From assembly GCA_907163375.1 (NCBI GenBank), contig CAJQUW010001866.1, positions 186,001 to 250,000 of the forward strand: DNA of 64,000 nt, in the 5' to 3' direction. The DNA is from Prostheceraeus crozeri (taxonomy: Eukaryota; Platyhelminthes; Polycladida; Euryleptidae). The notes below the pieces were generated by a model. It was not told the origin of the DNA. It did no database searches and was given only the letters and a program-made list of their open reading frames with translations. The number at the start of each line of letters is the position of its first letter. Within the stretch, counting starts at the first letter, position 1. Positions 43,284-53,341 of this stretch are shown here, in pieces. Made by a program: the position numbers and the translations under genes.

Positions 43284-46200
43284 CAGTGGCGGCCCGTCCA
43301 TATGGGCGCCTGGGGCGCAGCCCTCCATTAAAAATTATTTACATCAAAGAAAATTTACACAGAACATTGCGCTGAAACGCAACTGATCTGACAGACTGAA
43401 TTGAACTATCAATGGTTCAACCTGTACTGCTTAACACATTCGAAGCGTGGTTCAGTGACTCATTCAGACGTCACTCTCCCTCTCTTCTACCGGATGGGGC
43501 GCACAGTCCGTGCGCCTTGATTCATACATGTTTTGCTGATCATACATCTGCATACATCGAAGATTTTTAGCAGCTTCGCACGCGTAAACAATGCATGGAT
43601 GGGGCGCTCTCAAAAAGGCCCTCTGTCTCGCTTTCGTACATTCTGATTACGTAACGCCGCGCGTGCGTTAGGAAGTCAGATTTTGGTCAAACTTATGTTA
43701 TTCTGATGCGTGTATACAAGCCTTGGACTGGCGAAACACTTTCAATCATAACTGTCTCACTGTGTCGACTGAAGATGAATCAGATTGCATATCTTTTAAG
43801 AAAGCCGTTTTCTCAACATTCCCTAAAAGAAAAAATTGAAATTAGAAATCTCGGTCCGCCAAGGCCACGACTCAACGGCAGCCAAGCTCACGTTTCAAGC
43901 GACAGAGGACGAAACTACAAGAGAAATTTTAATACAGAATGGTATTCGAGATGTGAATGGCTTTGTGGATCAGATGAACTGGAAGCTGTATTTTGTTTTC
44001 CTTGTGTGCTATTTGGTGGTGATCATCGCTGGACTTTACATGGATACAAGGACTGGAAACACCTATCGTCCAGAATACAGCAACATGAACAGTCTCGCAC
44101 CCATCTTGCTTCTGCTTATCAACTTGGAACTTTTGGAGAGAACAACATCGCGCAGCTACTGGACGAAAGTTATAGACTCTCCATAAAGCAACACAATGAC
44201 AGAGTGAAGTCAAATCGCTATATTCTATCCAGAATAATCGAATGTATCAAATTCTGTGGTGCTTTTGAACTTGCCCTACGCGGACATGATGAGACAGAAG
44301 ACAGCATCAATCCTGGGATCTTTAAGGGATTGATAGATTTCACCGCGAGTCTCGATTCAGCCATGGAGCAACATCTCTCATCGGCGACTGTGTTTAAGGG
44401 GACATCAAAGATAATTCAAAATGAACTTTTGGAGTGTATTTACACTGTTTGTGTCAATCATTTGAAGAATGAAGTGAAGTCTTCGCGTTTCATCAGCATC
44501 ATATGCGACGAAACTACTGACGTGTCCAACAAAATTCAGTGTGTATTTGTGATCCGCTATCTCCATCATGAGGATGTAAAAGAACGTTTCATTTCATTTT
44601 CTCAAATCACAGCTCCGAATGCAGAAAGCATTACCAAAACAATAATCGACTGCCTGAACAATATCATCGAAGCTTCTGATACAGACAAACTCATCTCACA
44701 AAGCTATGATGGGGCTGCTGTCATGAGAGGAGCTCATAATGGTGTGCAGAAATTGGTGAGAGATAAATTTCCATTTGCTCATTATATACACTGCTATGCT
44801 CATCAGTTGAATTTGATTATGTCGAACGCGTCGTCTGACATAGTGAAAGTAAGAATTTTTTTCGCAAATTTATCTGCATTTTCTTCGTTCTTTTCGCTTT
44901 CACCGAAGCGAACAGCTGTCTTGGAGTCATTGTCTTCAAGTCGGCTACCAAGACCGTCGGCGACTAGGTGGAACTTTCGATCGCGATTAGTCAGCACTGT
45001 GCTTGAAAACCGACAAAGTTTAATCCAGTGTTTCACGATCATAACGGAAAGCACTGATTTTGATGACAACAGTATTCATAGCGCAATGGGACTTAAGAGA
45101 CTTTTGTCTGATGAGGAATTCATGTTTTTTCTATATTTTTTCAATTACATTATGCTTCATGTTGATATCTTATCAGCCCAGTTGCAAAGCCGTGATTGTG
45201 ATTCATTGTCTGCTCGAGATAACATTCATGATTTTTGTCGTGCCATTGAAAGTGCCAAGAACAGGATTGACAAAATATGGGAGAAATTTCATGAAGAAGT
45301 TTATTTTGACTCGACAACTCGCACGTTTGCTCAAAAATCGGAGTGTATTGATTTCGCCGTAAAAGTGTGCTCATTGATTAATTATTAATGATTGTAACAT
45401 ACGCTTTGATTTCTGCAGGCATCTTTCTGCAGCACAATTAATAAGAAGTGACAGATTTGCTGAGTACAGCAACAAATTCCCTGACGCTTATGTCGATGAA
45501 GTTGTTGATGCTTATCCTTTCATAAACAAAGAAAAACTGAAATCTGAGTTGAAAGTGCTATATGAGCGGAGTGATCTGCAGAAAGGCACAGGTGCGATCG
45601 GCATGTATAAATTTTTGTCGAGAAGTGGGTTGGAAAAATGTTTCTCAGAAACTTGTGTAATTTTGAAAATTGTTCTGACAACTCCCATGTCAACAGCTGA
45701 AGCTGAACGGTGTTTTTCAACCATGAAGCGCATAAAAACATTCTTACGCAATACCATGACAGATAACCGCATGAATGCTCTTGCTATGCTTGCTATTGAC
45801 AAAAACCTTGTCCGAAGCATTCCGAATTTTAACGAACAGGTTATTGACATTTTTCAAACTTTGAAAGAGCGAAGAGTCGACTTCGCTTATAAATCGTGAA
45901 TAAATCAAAATGATAAATGAAGTCGTTTTTACATTTGATGCCGGTTTCTGTTATCAAATTCACTTTTTTTCTTTCTTTACTTAACTAGGAAGTGTTCGAG
46001 CGATGATTTTGTTTTTAAGTAGGCTTCCGAAAATAATGTCATTATGAAGGACCACAGTAGCATATTTGCAGTGAGGCTTATCATGTCATAAACAGGCATT
46101 TACATAGGCGTACATGAAGTATAGCCTTAGTACATGATGGGCTAAGATGAAGACGTTTGTATTGCGCCCCACATGAGCAGGACTTCACGAGCCGCCACTG
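43284..46200 (+). mobile_element. hAT DNA transposon (2,917 bp), complete ends
   Basis: It begins CAGTGGCGGCCCGTCCAT and ends with the reverse complement of CAGTGGCGGCTCGTGAAG, imperfect terminal inverted repeats of the CAGTGGCG type, flanked by CTGATCAC on both sides. One transposase gene with a short intron fills it. The copy looks structurally whole. Confidence 0.92.
43706..45899 (+). CDS. hAT transposase (ZMYM1/TTF-type), two exons
   Basis: Exon 1 (from 43706, or the later ATG at about 43772) has the N-terminal zinc-finger region (WYSRCEWLCGSDELEAVFCF, PCVLFGGDHRW, H-x4-SRTH), then IICDETTDVSNKIQ (first catalytic aspartate), ISQSYDGAAVMRGAHNGVQK (second) and IHCYAHQLNLIM. Its frame closes at 45388. 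Exon 2 (about 45419-45899) has TTPMSTAEAERCFSTMKRIK, the hAT dimerisation domain with the catalytic glutamate, and ends RVDFAYKS. A short intron with acceptor TTTCTGCAG (ends 45418) and a donor near 45367 keeps frame; the exact donor is uncertain. The enzyme cuts and pastes the element. No disabling change is obvious. Confidence 0.85.
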
Positions 46201-46208
46201 CTGATCAC
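46201..46208. repeat. 8-bp target duplication of the hAT, right (CTGATCAC)
   Basis: Matches 43276-43283. Confidence 0.92.
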
Positions 46209-48488
46209 ATCAAATTTCTGTGACTTTCGAACGGACTTTCTTGAAGGATTACATAATTTATCAGAGAACGCTCTGTTAAGTAAGATAGCAGGTAAAGAAG
46301 CATGCTCATCCCATGATCTGACATTTTTCGCTCAAAAGTTTGAATCGGTTATTGATAACCTCTCATGTTCAGATCGCACCTCCAAGCTTTGGATTCAGTA
46401 TTTGAAACAATTGATGTTAGTGATGCAGTTTATCAGAGCCGAGCGATTAGGGAACTGGAATCTTCACCTCCACACCGTCAAAGAAATGCTGCCATATTTT
46501 CATGCTGCAGGGCATCTGCTTACGCTAAATGTGCGCATCTTTATGTGCAGATGCTTCATCTGAGAGACAAGCTTACTCCATCCGAATATTATCGTTTTGT
46601 AAATAAAGGATTTTTCACGATTAGGCGAAATGATCGACTCTGGTCTGGAGTTTGGACCGATATGTGATTTGAGCAAACTTTAATGAGATCTTTCAAATCT
46701 ATCGGAGGCTTGACTCACGGACGTGGAATTACTCAGAACACACTTGCTAGATGGGTGGGCGCCGCACCGGTATGCATGGAGATAAATGAGGAGATAAGAA
46801 CATTCTGTAACATTCAGTCCACAGACCTTGAACACAAGGAACTTAGAGAAAGTCGCCAGACTCGAGATGCTCATGATCGTGCACTTTTTCTTAATTGGTT
46901 GCTTCAACATAACCCATTTGATCAGGAATCCAGCGGCTTAGTTTGCTTATCATCAGGTGTAGTTGCGAACGATGAGGTAAACTGTGAGAATCCAACAGCA
47001 GTAGGTCAGGCCCTAGTGAAGAAAGCCATAGGCAAATCCTACTCAGAACTACGACATAGCCGCAAAGACAGAGTTGTAACGCACGCGTTATCGAAAAATG
47101 GCATGAAAGTTCGTAATGACAAGATTGCTATTAGTTCTCAAATGTTGTTCAGTCGCATGATTTGTGTGTCCAAGGGACCTGATGTCCTTAGGTCCTATTT
47201 CTCTTATGAACTAGCCTCTCGACCACCATCTCTGCTTGATGATATTTCTTTGAGGAAAGGGACAAAATCATCATTACTAGATATTTTTCAACTAGAAAGA
47301 AATAACAGTGACATTCCTCTTGACAATTTCATTTTTGTTATCGATGGAGGTTATCTTTTACACACCGTAACTTGGCAGAAGCCTACCACCTATCAGATGA
47401 TTTTAGAGAATAATGTTCAATTTGTTATTGGAAATTATGGCCACAATTCAATTGTCGTTTTTGATGGATATCCTGAAACACCTACCACAAAGAATGAAGA
47501 GCAGCGTCGGAGAGTCGCACGCGGAAATACCCCTGACATTGTTTTCAGTGAAGACATGTACGTGACGGTACCGCAAGCACATCTTCTTAGAAATGCGAGA
47601 AACAAAGCCAGATTGATAGACTTTTTGAAAATAAAATTTTCTTCCGCTGATATTGCCGTGGTAGAATCCATAGATGATGCTGATAGAGAAATTGTTTCTT
47701 GTGCGATAGGTAGATGCAACAATCAAATTAGTCCGGTTACCATTGTAGGACAAGACACAGACCTCTTGGTTTTGGCCATTGCTCTTTCTAATCCGGATGA
47801 CGACTTATGCTTCTTGAAGCCAACTATCGGCAACATGTCACGCAAGCTTGTTAGTGTGCAGAGATTAGTCAAAGAGATTGTCGATCTTAAGGATTGTCTA
47901 CTTTTCGCTCATGCTGCGACAGGTTGTGACACAACGTCGTCGTTGTTTAGGATTGGGAAAAAGAAAGCATTACAAGTTTTACAAAAAAATGATCGACTGA
48001 GGGAATCGGTCCAAGTCTTTTACAACACACATGCTAGCAAGATTGATATTGATGCTGCTGGAGTTGACTTTCTTTTGAACTTATACGGACCACTAGGCTG
48101 CAAGTCGTTAGAAGAATTGCGCCACACCTTATATTCTCGCTCTATTGCCAAAAAACCCATTCATGGGAGCTTTGATCTCGCGAGTCTCCCACCAACTAAT
48201 GACGCTGCTCGACAGCATTTCCATAGGGTATTTCTACAAGTACAGCAATGGCTAGGAGTGCAGTTAGAGCCTGCGCAATGGGGGTGGACCTCATCAGACA
48301 ACCAACTAAGTCCAATTCTGACTCTGTCACTTCCAGCCACTGAAAAGGTGCTCAAGATCATCTCTTGCAAATGCAAGACATTATGCGGAAAAGCATGCAG
48401 TTGTCAAAAACTGGGTTTGCCGTGCCCAGTTATGTGTGGTCACTGCCTGGGCAACTTCTGCCTTAATGCACCACACATAGAAGTTTAG
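46209..48488 (+). pseudogene. Academ-like protein, C-terminal part with XPG nuclease and CXC domains
   Basis: From 46683 the frame is open for 601 residues. FKSIGGLTHGRGITQNTLAR opens it. The XPG/FEN1-like nuclease shows FVIDGGYLLHTVTW, SIVVFDGYPETPT, ESIDDADREIVSCA and VTIVGQDTDLLVLAI, with acidic residues at the places used to hold metal, and ends FAHAATGCDTTSSLFRIG. The C-terminus CKCKTLCGKACSCQK, CPVMCGHCLGNFC is a tesmin-like CXC cysteine cluster that usually binds DNA. Breaks upstream of 46683 are given under the element. Confidence 0.65.
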
Positions 48489-48601
48489 AGGGAAACGACA
48501 CCAGAACCTCAGGACATTGTGGATGATGAGTGAATTATGAATTTTCGATTATGATGACATTGAAAGCAATCCTTAATAATGACAATGGACTTGATTTCCC
48601 C

Positions 48602-48607
48602 AATAAA
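48602..48607 (+). terminator. AATAAA polyadenylation signal after the Academ-like gene
   Basis: CCAATAAAGGA lies 114 bases after the stop codon. Confidence 0.5.
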
Positions 48608-48864
48608 GGATTTCTATTGTGAAATATTGACTTGTTCTTCTTTTTTAATGCATGTACATTTCATTGAGATCATATTTTATGAGTTTGGAAAATATAAGTA
48701 GTATGATGCGTATTATTTTACTTTTTTTATTTTTCTCGAAAGGCACACATTATATTTCTTGGGGAATTTTGACCTAAAGTTGAACACGTAAACCACTATC
48801 GATATGCAAAAAACCAGCTTTCGCCTAATTTTGCCGGGGTAAAAATCTAATTTTCCTGCACTAT

Positions 48865-49014
48865 ATGGGAAGACATCGTAATACTACGGATTGTACCGTT
48901 GCTGAAATCGTTTCACTGCGGACCGAGGGACTAACTCAAGCTGAAATTGCAAGTAGACTCCGCATTAACCAACAAATTTTTTGTCGAGCACTCAAGCGGT
49001 ATGTTGAGACGTAA
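48865..49014 (+). pseudogene. possible Tc1-like transposase helix-turn-helix start
   Basis: The 49-residue frame MGRHRNTTDCTVAEIVSLRT continues with EGLTQAEIASRLRINQQ and ALKRYVET, a helix-turn-helix of the kind that begins Tc1-like transposases, where AEIA is the turn. The frame stops at 49014, and the next bases (SARRRPPTHPG in one frame) resemble the linker to the second helix-turn-helix. No catalytic domain is recognised on this strand. Confidence 0.4.
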
Positions 49015-49850
49015 AATTTTTCTGCTCGTAGGCGACCACCTACTCATCCAGGACCACCAAACCATAGGGCATAATTTTCGTAGTGTGAATGAGGTCCAGG
49101 TTGGTGACCAAACCACGCTATTTCCATTTTTGTTGGTAAACGGGCTGGAAGATGGCGTAACGCTAGATGAGCCGTTTTATGGGACACTCGAACATTTCAG
49201 GGCGGTGATCAAGTATTTGCAGCGTGAGGTACGTCCTGTCAATGCATGCCGGTCCTGTTATTCGCATAGTGCGATCACATCTCAGCCGTAGATCCATTTC
49301 GACACCGCTGACATTTGTATAACTAACTAGATGTACTTCCGCATGAAGCCACTCACAAGATTATCAACAGCACCAGCAAACAATGGCAGTATAGCGGACA
49401 GGGAACCGTTTTTTTGACTCAACAGACGACGATGACTGGCGACACTGCATCGTTTCCAACCGGACACTGACTTCATCAACCGGCGAAGGACTTTCTTCAA
49501 TTTTGTCAGTTACCTTCAACTTTGCCGGGGGCGAGAGCGCGCCCCGGTGACTAAGCTAGCGGACTGTTGACACGACCTTCCAGATGAATGCATCTTTGGC
49601 ACTACCCAACGCTTCTCGTTGCTGGGTGGGGGTCGACCGTCGCAATTTTGCTAAAGTCTTCGAGAAGTTGCCATCGCTCACGCCCCGGCAACGTTTCCGT
49701 CTCGTCCCACTCCTTCAGCGCGGCATTGAGATTGTCAAGCGTGATGCATTTCAGCTGCATTCGGATAGCGTAGACCCTTGGCGGCCATTTCCATGCTAAC
49801 ACTACCCATGATACCACGCTGCCGAGAAACAAGCACACAGTCCCAATAAC
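49015..49850. other. unassigned sequence between Tc1-like start and Polinton
   Basis: The minus strand at 49602-49865 encodes LDNLNAALKEWDETETLPGR and ends PHPATR, which faintly resembles the last helices of Tc1-like transposases, but the orientation is opposite to the helix-turn-helix at 48865. Otherwise nothing is recognised. Confidence 0.25.
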
Positions 49851-49853
49851 GAA

Positions 49854-50165
49854 ATGAATAACCACTTCATTAGCACAATAGGCTCAGCAAGTAGACACGG
49901 GGCGGGCGTTGTGTTCACTACAGTACTCTGCTTCACACCAGTGAAAGAGTTTAAGAGTGGATATACTATTTATGCATTTGATTTGACTGCTGACAGCGAT
50001 ATTAGTGCACCCTATCGTCAAGCGAACGTGCCTCATAATATTCGTTTGGATTTGACGTTCAAAAGAACACTACCTGAGACGATCAATGTATTAATTTATG
50101 CAGTCTTCGATTCAAATATTGAAATTACAAAGTATCGTGACGTGATTCTTCAGTATAATCGTTAA
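49854..50165 (+). CDS. Polinton fossil: C-terminal part of F54H12.2-like protein
   Basis: YTIYAFDLTADSDISAPY, then IRLDLTFKRTLPETINVLIY and AVFDSNIEITKYRDVI match the end of the proteins that databases call F54H12.2-like. These are common beside viral-type polymerases in invertebrate genomes and look like capsid-type beta-sandwich proteins. The protease start codon overlaps the end of this part. Confidence 0.6.
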   Translation: MNNHFISTIGSASRHGAGVVFTTVLCFTPVKEFKSGYTIYAFDLTADSDISAPYRQANVPHNIRLDLTFKRTLPETINVLIYAVFDSNIEITKYRDVILQYNR

Positions 50166-50626
50166 TGAGTTGGTTGACTGCTGACGATATTAAGACTAAA
50201 GTGCAGCGTAATGCAGACGAAGCGACGTTGAAAGCTTTCGATAATGTCTATTCACTCGATACCTTACCACCTGCAGTAAATCACTATCCCATCTTTATTG
50301 TGCTAAACACTCATTCACAGAATTTAGGCGGTGAGCATTGGAAAGCGATCTTTATTGGAGAAGACCGACGTGGTGAACTATTTGACTCTCTTGCTCAACC
50401 TCCAAATATACCAACACAGCAGTGGTTGAGAAAACATACGCGTCAATATCAGCGAAATGAACGCATACTACAACATCCACTTTCATCAATGTGTGGTGCT
50501 TCTGTACTGTACTTCATCTTAAAACGTTTACATGTATCTCGATTTGCATCTGTTATTCAAAACTTTTCATGTAATCCATCCTCTAATGAAAAAATGATTT
50601 GTAAGTTCTATCATGATTTGAAATAA
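50165..50626 (+). CDS. Polinton fossil: adenain-like cysteine protease
   Basis: The 153-residue part has GGEHWKAIFI with the catalytic histidine (residue 58), RRGELFDSLAQPP with the acidic partner, and ILQHPLSSMCGASVLYFILK with the oxyanion glutamine and the catalytic cysteine (residue 110). Order and spacing are those of adenovirus protease and its Polinton relatives, which cleave virion proteins during maturation. It follows the F54H12.2-like part with overlapping ATGA, so the two may be co-transcribed. Confidence 0.88.
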   Translation: MSWLTADDIKTKVQRNADEATLKAFDNVYSLDTLPPAVNHYPIFIVLNTHSQNLGGEHWKAIFIGEDRRGELFDSLAQPPNIPTQQWLRKHTRQYQRNERILQHPLSSMCGASVLYFILKRLHVSRFASVIQNFSCNPSSNEKMICKFYHDLK

Positions 50627-50652
50627 AAACATCATGTTGGAAAAATTGTTTT

Positions 50653-51198
50653 TTATTTTACAATCCGCTGGGTACGTACATACTCAATGAGATAGTCTAG
50701 GATCATATTTGCTTGTACATGAGATTTTAGTCCAGTAATGATCACTTTACTATTATGAAAGATTGCCACATGCACAGGTAACCAACAACTAATGAGAGCT
50801 GCAGGAAAAAGTTCGGGTTCATAACACAAACTGTAACTGCTGGTACGAATCTTCAAAAATGATAGACTGTCACTCAATTGAGTAGAGATCACCATATTGT
50901 CCACAGTCAGATTCGACATCACACACCTCTCCCTCTTCCATATCCGACGTAGTAGTCTTTGTAGCTCTAAGCGCATTGACTGCGCCGATGAATGAGAAAG
51001 GGCGCCGAGAATCTGTACAGTCCCATTTGGGAAGAGTTGAAGATTCCGTGAATTGTTCATCTTCACCACTAACATTTGAGGGCGGCCCGGGTAATACTTG
51101 CTGTTTGGAAGCTGTTGGTGTAATGTTGTGAGATCGATTTTGGTGTAGAGTCTGAAGCGACGGAGAATGTTGACGATGGTGTAGCGATGGCGCTTCAT
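50653..51198 (-). CDS. Polinton fossil: TATA-binding-protein-like gene
   Basis: From the ATG at 51198 the product has 181 residues, the size of a TBP core. It has two similar halves about 92 residues apart. Half 1 has YYPGRPQMLVVKMNNSRNLQ then LFPNGTVQILGA (about 34-60). Half 2 has YEPELFPAALISCWLPVHVA then IFHNSKVIITGLKS (about 126-155). Canonical TBP reads YEPELFPGLIYR, then a variable strand, then SGKVVLTGAK at the same distance. Each half begins with a short basic or hydrophobic strand, as in TBP. Such a protein would bind the TATA boxes of the element promoters. It overlaps the PC4-like gene upstream in another frame. Confidence 0.7.
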   Translation of the reverse strand: MKRHRYTIVNILRRFRLYTKIDLTTLHQQLPNSKYYPGRPQMLVVKMNNSRNLQLFPNGTVQILGALSHSSAQSMRLELQRLLRRIWKRERCVMSNLTVDNMVISTQLSDSLSFLKIRTSSYSLCYEPELFPAALISCWLPVHVAIFHNSKVIITGLKSHVQANMILDYLIEYVRTQRIVK

Positions 51199-51520
51199 GA
51201 TGAAAGAATGAGTAAATTGAGCGATGTACCTTCCTTTTATACTTTTCCCAACTACTTTGATGAAATGTGAAGTTAGTATGAAGTTGGGAATGATAGAGTT
51301 GAATTCGCCGATTGTTGACGCGCAGCCAGATGCGATTTCCAATACGTGAATGTCTTTTCATATAGAAGTATTTCAAGTCCTTCATGATATGATGTAGAGA
51401 TTGAAAATGACGATAAGATAAAGCAAAATCTCTTCTCACATTTCCAGTTGAATCTTTGAAATAGACGTTTCGATCATGATCCGTTTCAATACGTTGTAGG
51501 GAATCTAATTTCCAACTCAT
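51199..51520 (-). CDS. Polinton fossil: PC4-like protein, copy 2
   Basis: MSWKLDSLQRIETDHDRNVY begins the frame, then FALSYRHFQSLHHIMKDLKYF and SSWEKYKRKVHRSIYSFFHH. It is a clear paralog of the gene at 51543-51911. The beta-strand plus helix order (DRNVYFKDSTG, then a helix with LHHIMKDL) resembles the ssDNA-binding fold of transcription coactivator PC4. The frame stays open into the TBP-like gene, so the two overlap. Confidence 0.5.
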
Positions 51521-51542
51521 GATGTGTGGTAGTCATGTCTGA

Positions 51543-51911
51543 TTAAGATTTGCATAGTAGGGCGATGAACTCACGACGAATAAATGTCATGATGGAGCGA
51601 TGTATATATCTTCTATACTTCTCCCAATTGTATTTGCGAAATGAGAAACAGTTTGCGGAATGAGAATGGTAGATTTGAATTTCATTTCTGTAATGTTGAA
51701 GCCAAACTTGATCACCCAAGGAGATGAATCTTAATGTTTCAAAATATTCCAAATCCCTCATGATATCATTGAGGTTGACAAATTGTCGCCATGTTAATGT
51801 AATTCCTCTTGATGTATGACCATGAGAATTTTTGAAATGTACGTTTCCATCACGATCAACTCTGATATATTGTAGAGAGTCCAAAATCCAAGTCTTCATG
51901 ATGTTATGCAA
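51543..51911 (-). CDS. Polinton fossil: PC4-like protein, copy 1
   Basis: The 122 residues contain LQYIRVDRDGNVHFKNSHG, ITLTWRQFVNLNDIMRDLEY and YNWEKYRRYIHRSIMTFIRR. PC4 has the same order: short strands around a KGK turn, then GISL-x-x-x-x-W-x-x-L leading into the helix. PC4-type proteins bind melted promoter DNA and help initiation or replication. It is transcribed divergently from the candidate virion gene at 51914, so the short gap should hold both promoters or one shared leader. Confidence 0.5.
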   Translation of the reverse strand: MHNIMKTWILDSLQYIRVDRDGNVHFKNSHGHTSRGITLTWRQFVNLNDIMRDLEYFETLRFISLGDQVWLQHYRNEIQIYHSHSANCFSFRKYNWEKYRRYIHRSIMTFIRREFIALLCKS

Positions 51912-51913
51912 AG

Positions 51914-53332
51914 TTGCAGATCAGCAATATAAAAATGTCGTTTTATCATATTTTGCTTAGCAATGCGGCTACAAAGAGATTTACTAGTAATCGAGCCGCA
52001 CTCTTTTCTACTCCCATTGATCATGCACAACAGCTAAATGGAAATTGGGAAGTGGGTGTCACTCAACTTGTTTATAGCAACTGTGTCTATACTTTTGATC
52101 ATGAGGTGATGACTATTAATATGAGGCGTACAGCTGCTTATCAATGTGAAAAGGGGTGCCGAGTATACATTCCACAGTGGCCAAAGAAAGATCTCTTATC
52201 ATGTAAAAAGTTTATATATGATTTCTTGAATAAAGCGAGTAAACATATTGTCCAATTTACTCCGCACAATGATGATTATACTTATGTACATCATGTAGTT
52301 GAGAAAGATTGGATTGTTGGTTTAAGTCCAAGTTTAAGAAATGATTTAGGCTACCTCGCTAGCGCCTTAACAAGCTATGATAATTTTAACGTTAATTACC
52401 ACATAAGTGGTCATAAACAGTTAATATATCGAGAGGAAGCTTATTATGTAGATCTTATTCCAAGAAATGAGAAGACGTTGGTGAAGAAGATTGTGATTAA
52501 GCCAAGAAAGACAAACATGACTCCTGAAACATTATTGAAGAAATTTAATTATCTCCTTCGAGTTGATGGTAAACAAGTGGCAACATTGACTTATATTAAA
52601 TCATCTAATCATATTGCAATAAGCAAATTAAATGATGATGATCTAGTATTAGTTTGTTCAAAAGATTTTCATCAGTTCTTACGACATCGTTCTGCAGCTG
52701 TTCATGAAAAATCTGATATGCAACATTTACCATGTGAAAGGTCAAATCAATTTGATACAGAATGGGCCGTATCTTTATACAGAAAGTGTGTAGAGCCTTT
52801 AGGTGGTACCTTACATGAAACAAGAGTGTTGATACCTCGCATTATTACTTCGGTTAAATTGGTTGTAGATTATTTAAATGAAGTGATTAATGACCAACAT
52901 ATTTCATTTTCTGAAAAAGAAGGTACTTTGTCTCTCACTATAAGTGGAAAAGGTATTGAACTAATTATGGATAAAACTCTAATGGACATTTTGGGTTTTG
53001 ATCAAAATATCTTTAAAAGTGGTACTGTAACCAAAGCTAGCGCAGACATGTCGCTATCGCGTCGTATTAACTATTTTCAGATATATTCCAATATTGGTGA
53101 AGATGTACGTGTGGGAGATGTTGAAGCTCCATTGCTAGCAATGATACCATACCAGCCAAAAAGCTGCAGTATTTTATCTGAGCATACTTTCAAGAAAGTG
53201 CATTATACAAAGCTGAAATCAAACTACATCCCACAAATTGATATTGCCATTTATGACGATGCTGGTGCGTTGATTCCTTTTCATAAAGATGCTGTGACAA
53301 GTATCACACTCCATTTCCGAATGAAGAGTTAA
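51914..53332 (+). CDS. Polinton fossil: candidate virion protein 1 (NWEVGV family)
   Basis: The 472-residue part begins YHILLSNAATKRFTSNRAAL and QQLNGNWEVGVTQLVYSNCV. The start SN-x-x-x-x-x-F-x-x-N, then L-x-G-x-WEVG-x-x-x-x-x-Y, is shared with the next gene and with many unnamed proteins that sit beside viral-type polymerases in invertebrate genomes. Later blocks include MDILGFDQNIF and NYFQIYSNIGEDVRVGDVEA. A capsid, penton or fibre role is inferred from context only. Confidence 0.5.
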   Translation: MQISNIKMSFYHILLSNAATKRFTSNRAALFSTPIDHAQQLNGNWEVGVTQLVYSNCVYTFDHEVMTINMRRTAAYQCEKGCRVYIPQWPKKDLLSCKKFIYDFLNKASKHIVQFTPHNDDYTYVHHVVEKDWIVGLSPSLRNDLGYLASALTSYDNFNVNYHISGHKQLIYREEAYYVDLIPRNEKTLVKKIVIKPRKTNMTPETLLKKFNYLLRVDGKQVATLTYIKSSNHIAISKLNDDDLVLVCSKDFHQFLRHRSAAVHEKSDMQHLPCERSNQFDTEWAVSLYRKCVEPLGGTLHETRVLIPRIITSVKLVVDYLNEVINDQHISFSEKEGTLSLTISGKGIELIMDKTLMDILGFDQNIFKSGTVTKASADMSLSRRINYFQIYSNIGEDVRVGDVEAPLLAMIPYQPKSCSILSEHTFKKVHYTKLKSNYIPQIDIAIYDDAGALIPFHKDAVTSITLHFRMKS

Positions 53333-53341
53333 TGCAAACGT

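Larger units (their letters stand above)
41279..48488 (+). mobile_element. Academ-like DNA transposon gene, broken, split by a hAT insertion
   Basis: Two blocks (41279-43283 and 46209-48488) belong to one long protein family that is multi-copy in invertebrate genomes. Their junction is filled by the hAT element, whose target duplication CTGATCAC flanks it. The upstream block has one in-frame stop (42047) and one frame change near 42470. The downstream block has a frame change near 46515 and an in-frame TGA at 46665. The XPG/FEN1-type nuclease domain suggests the Academ superfamily. I saw no terminal repeats, so the outer limits are those of the coding region. AATAAA lies at 48602. Confidence 0.55.

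Noticed and set aside
49602-49865. Minus-strand membrane protein or Tc1-like C-terminus
   Set aside because: The hydrophobic start and the faint Tc1-like end do not agree with each other or with the orientation of the nearby helix-turn-helix, so no call is made.
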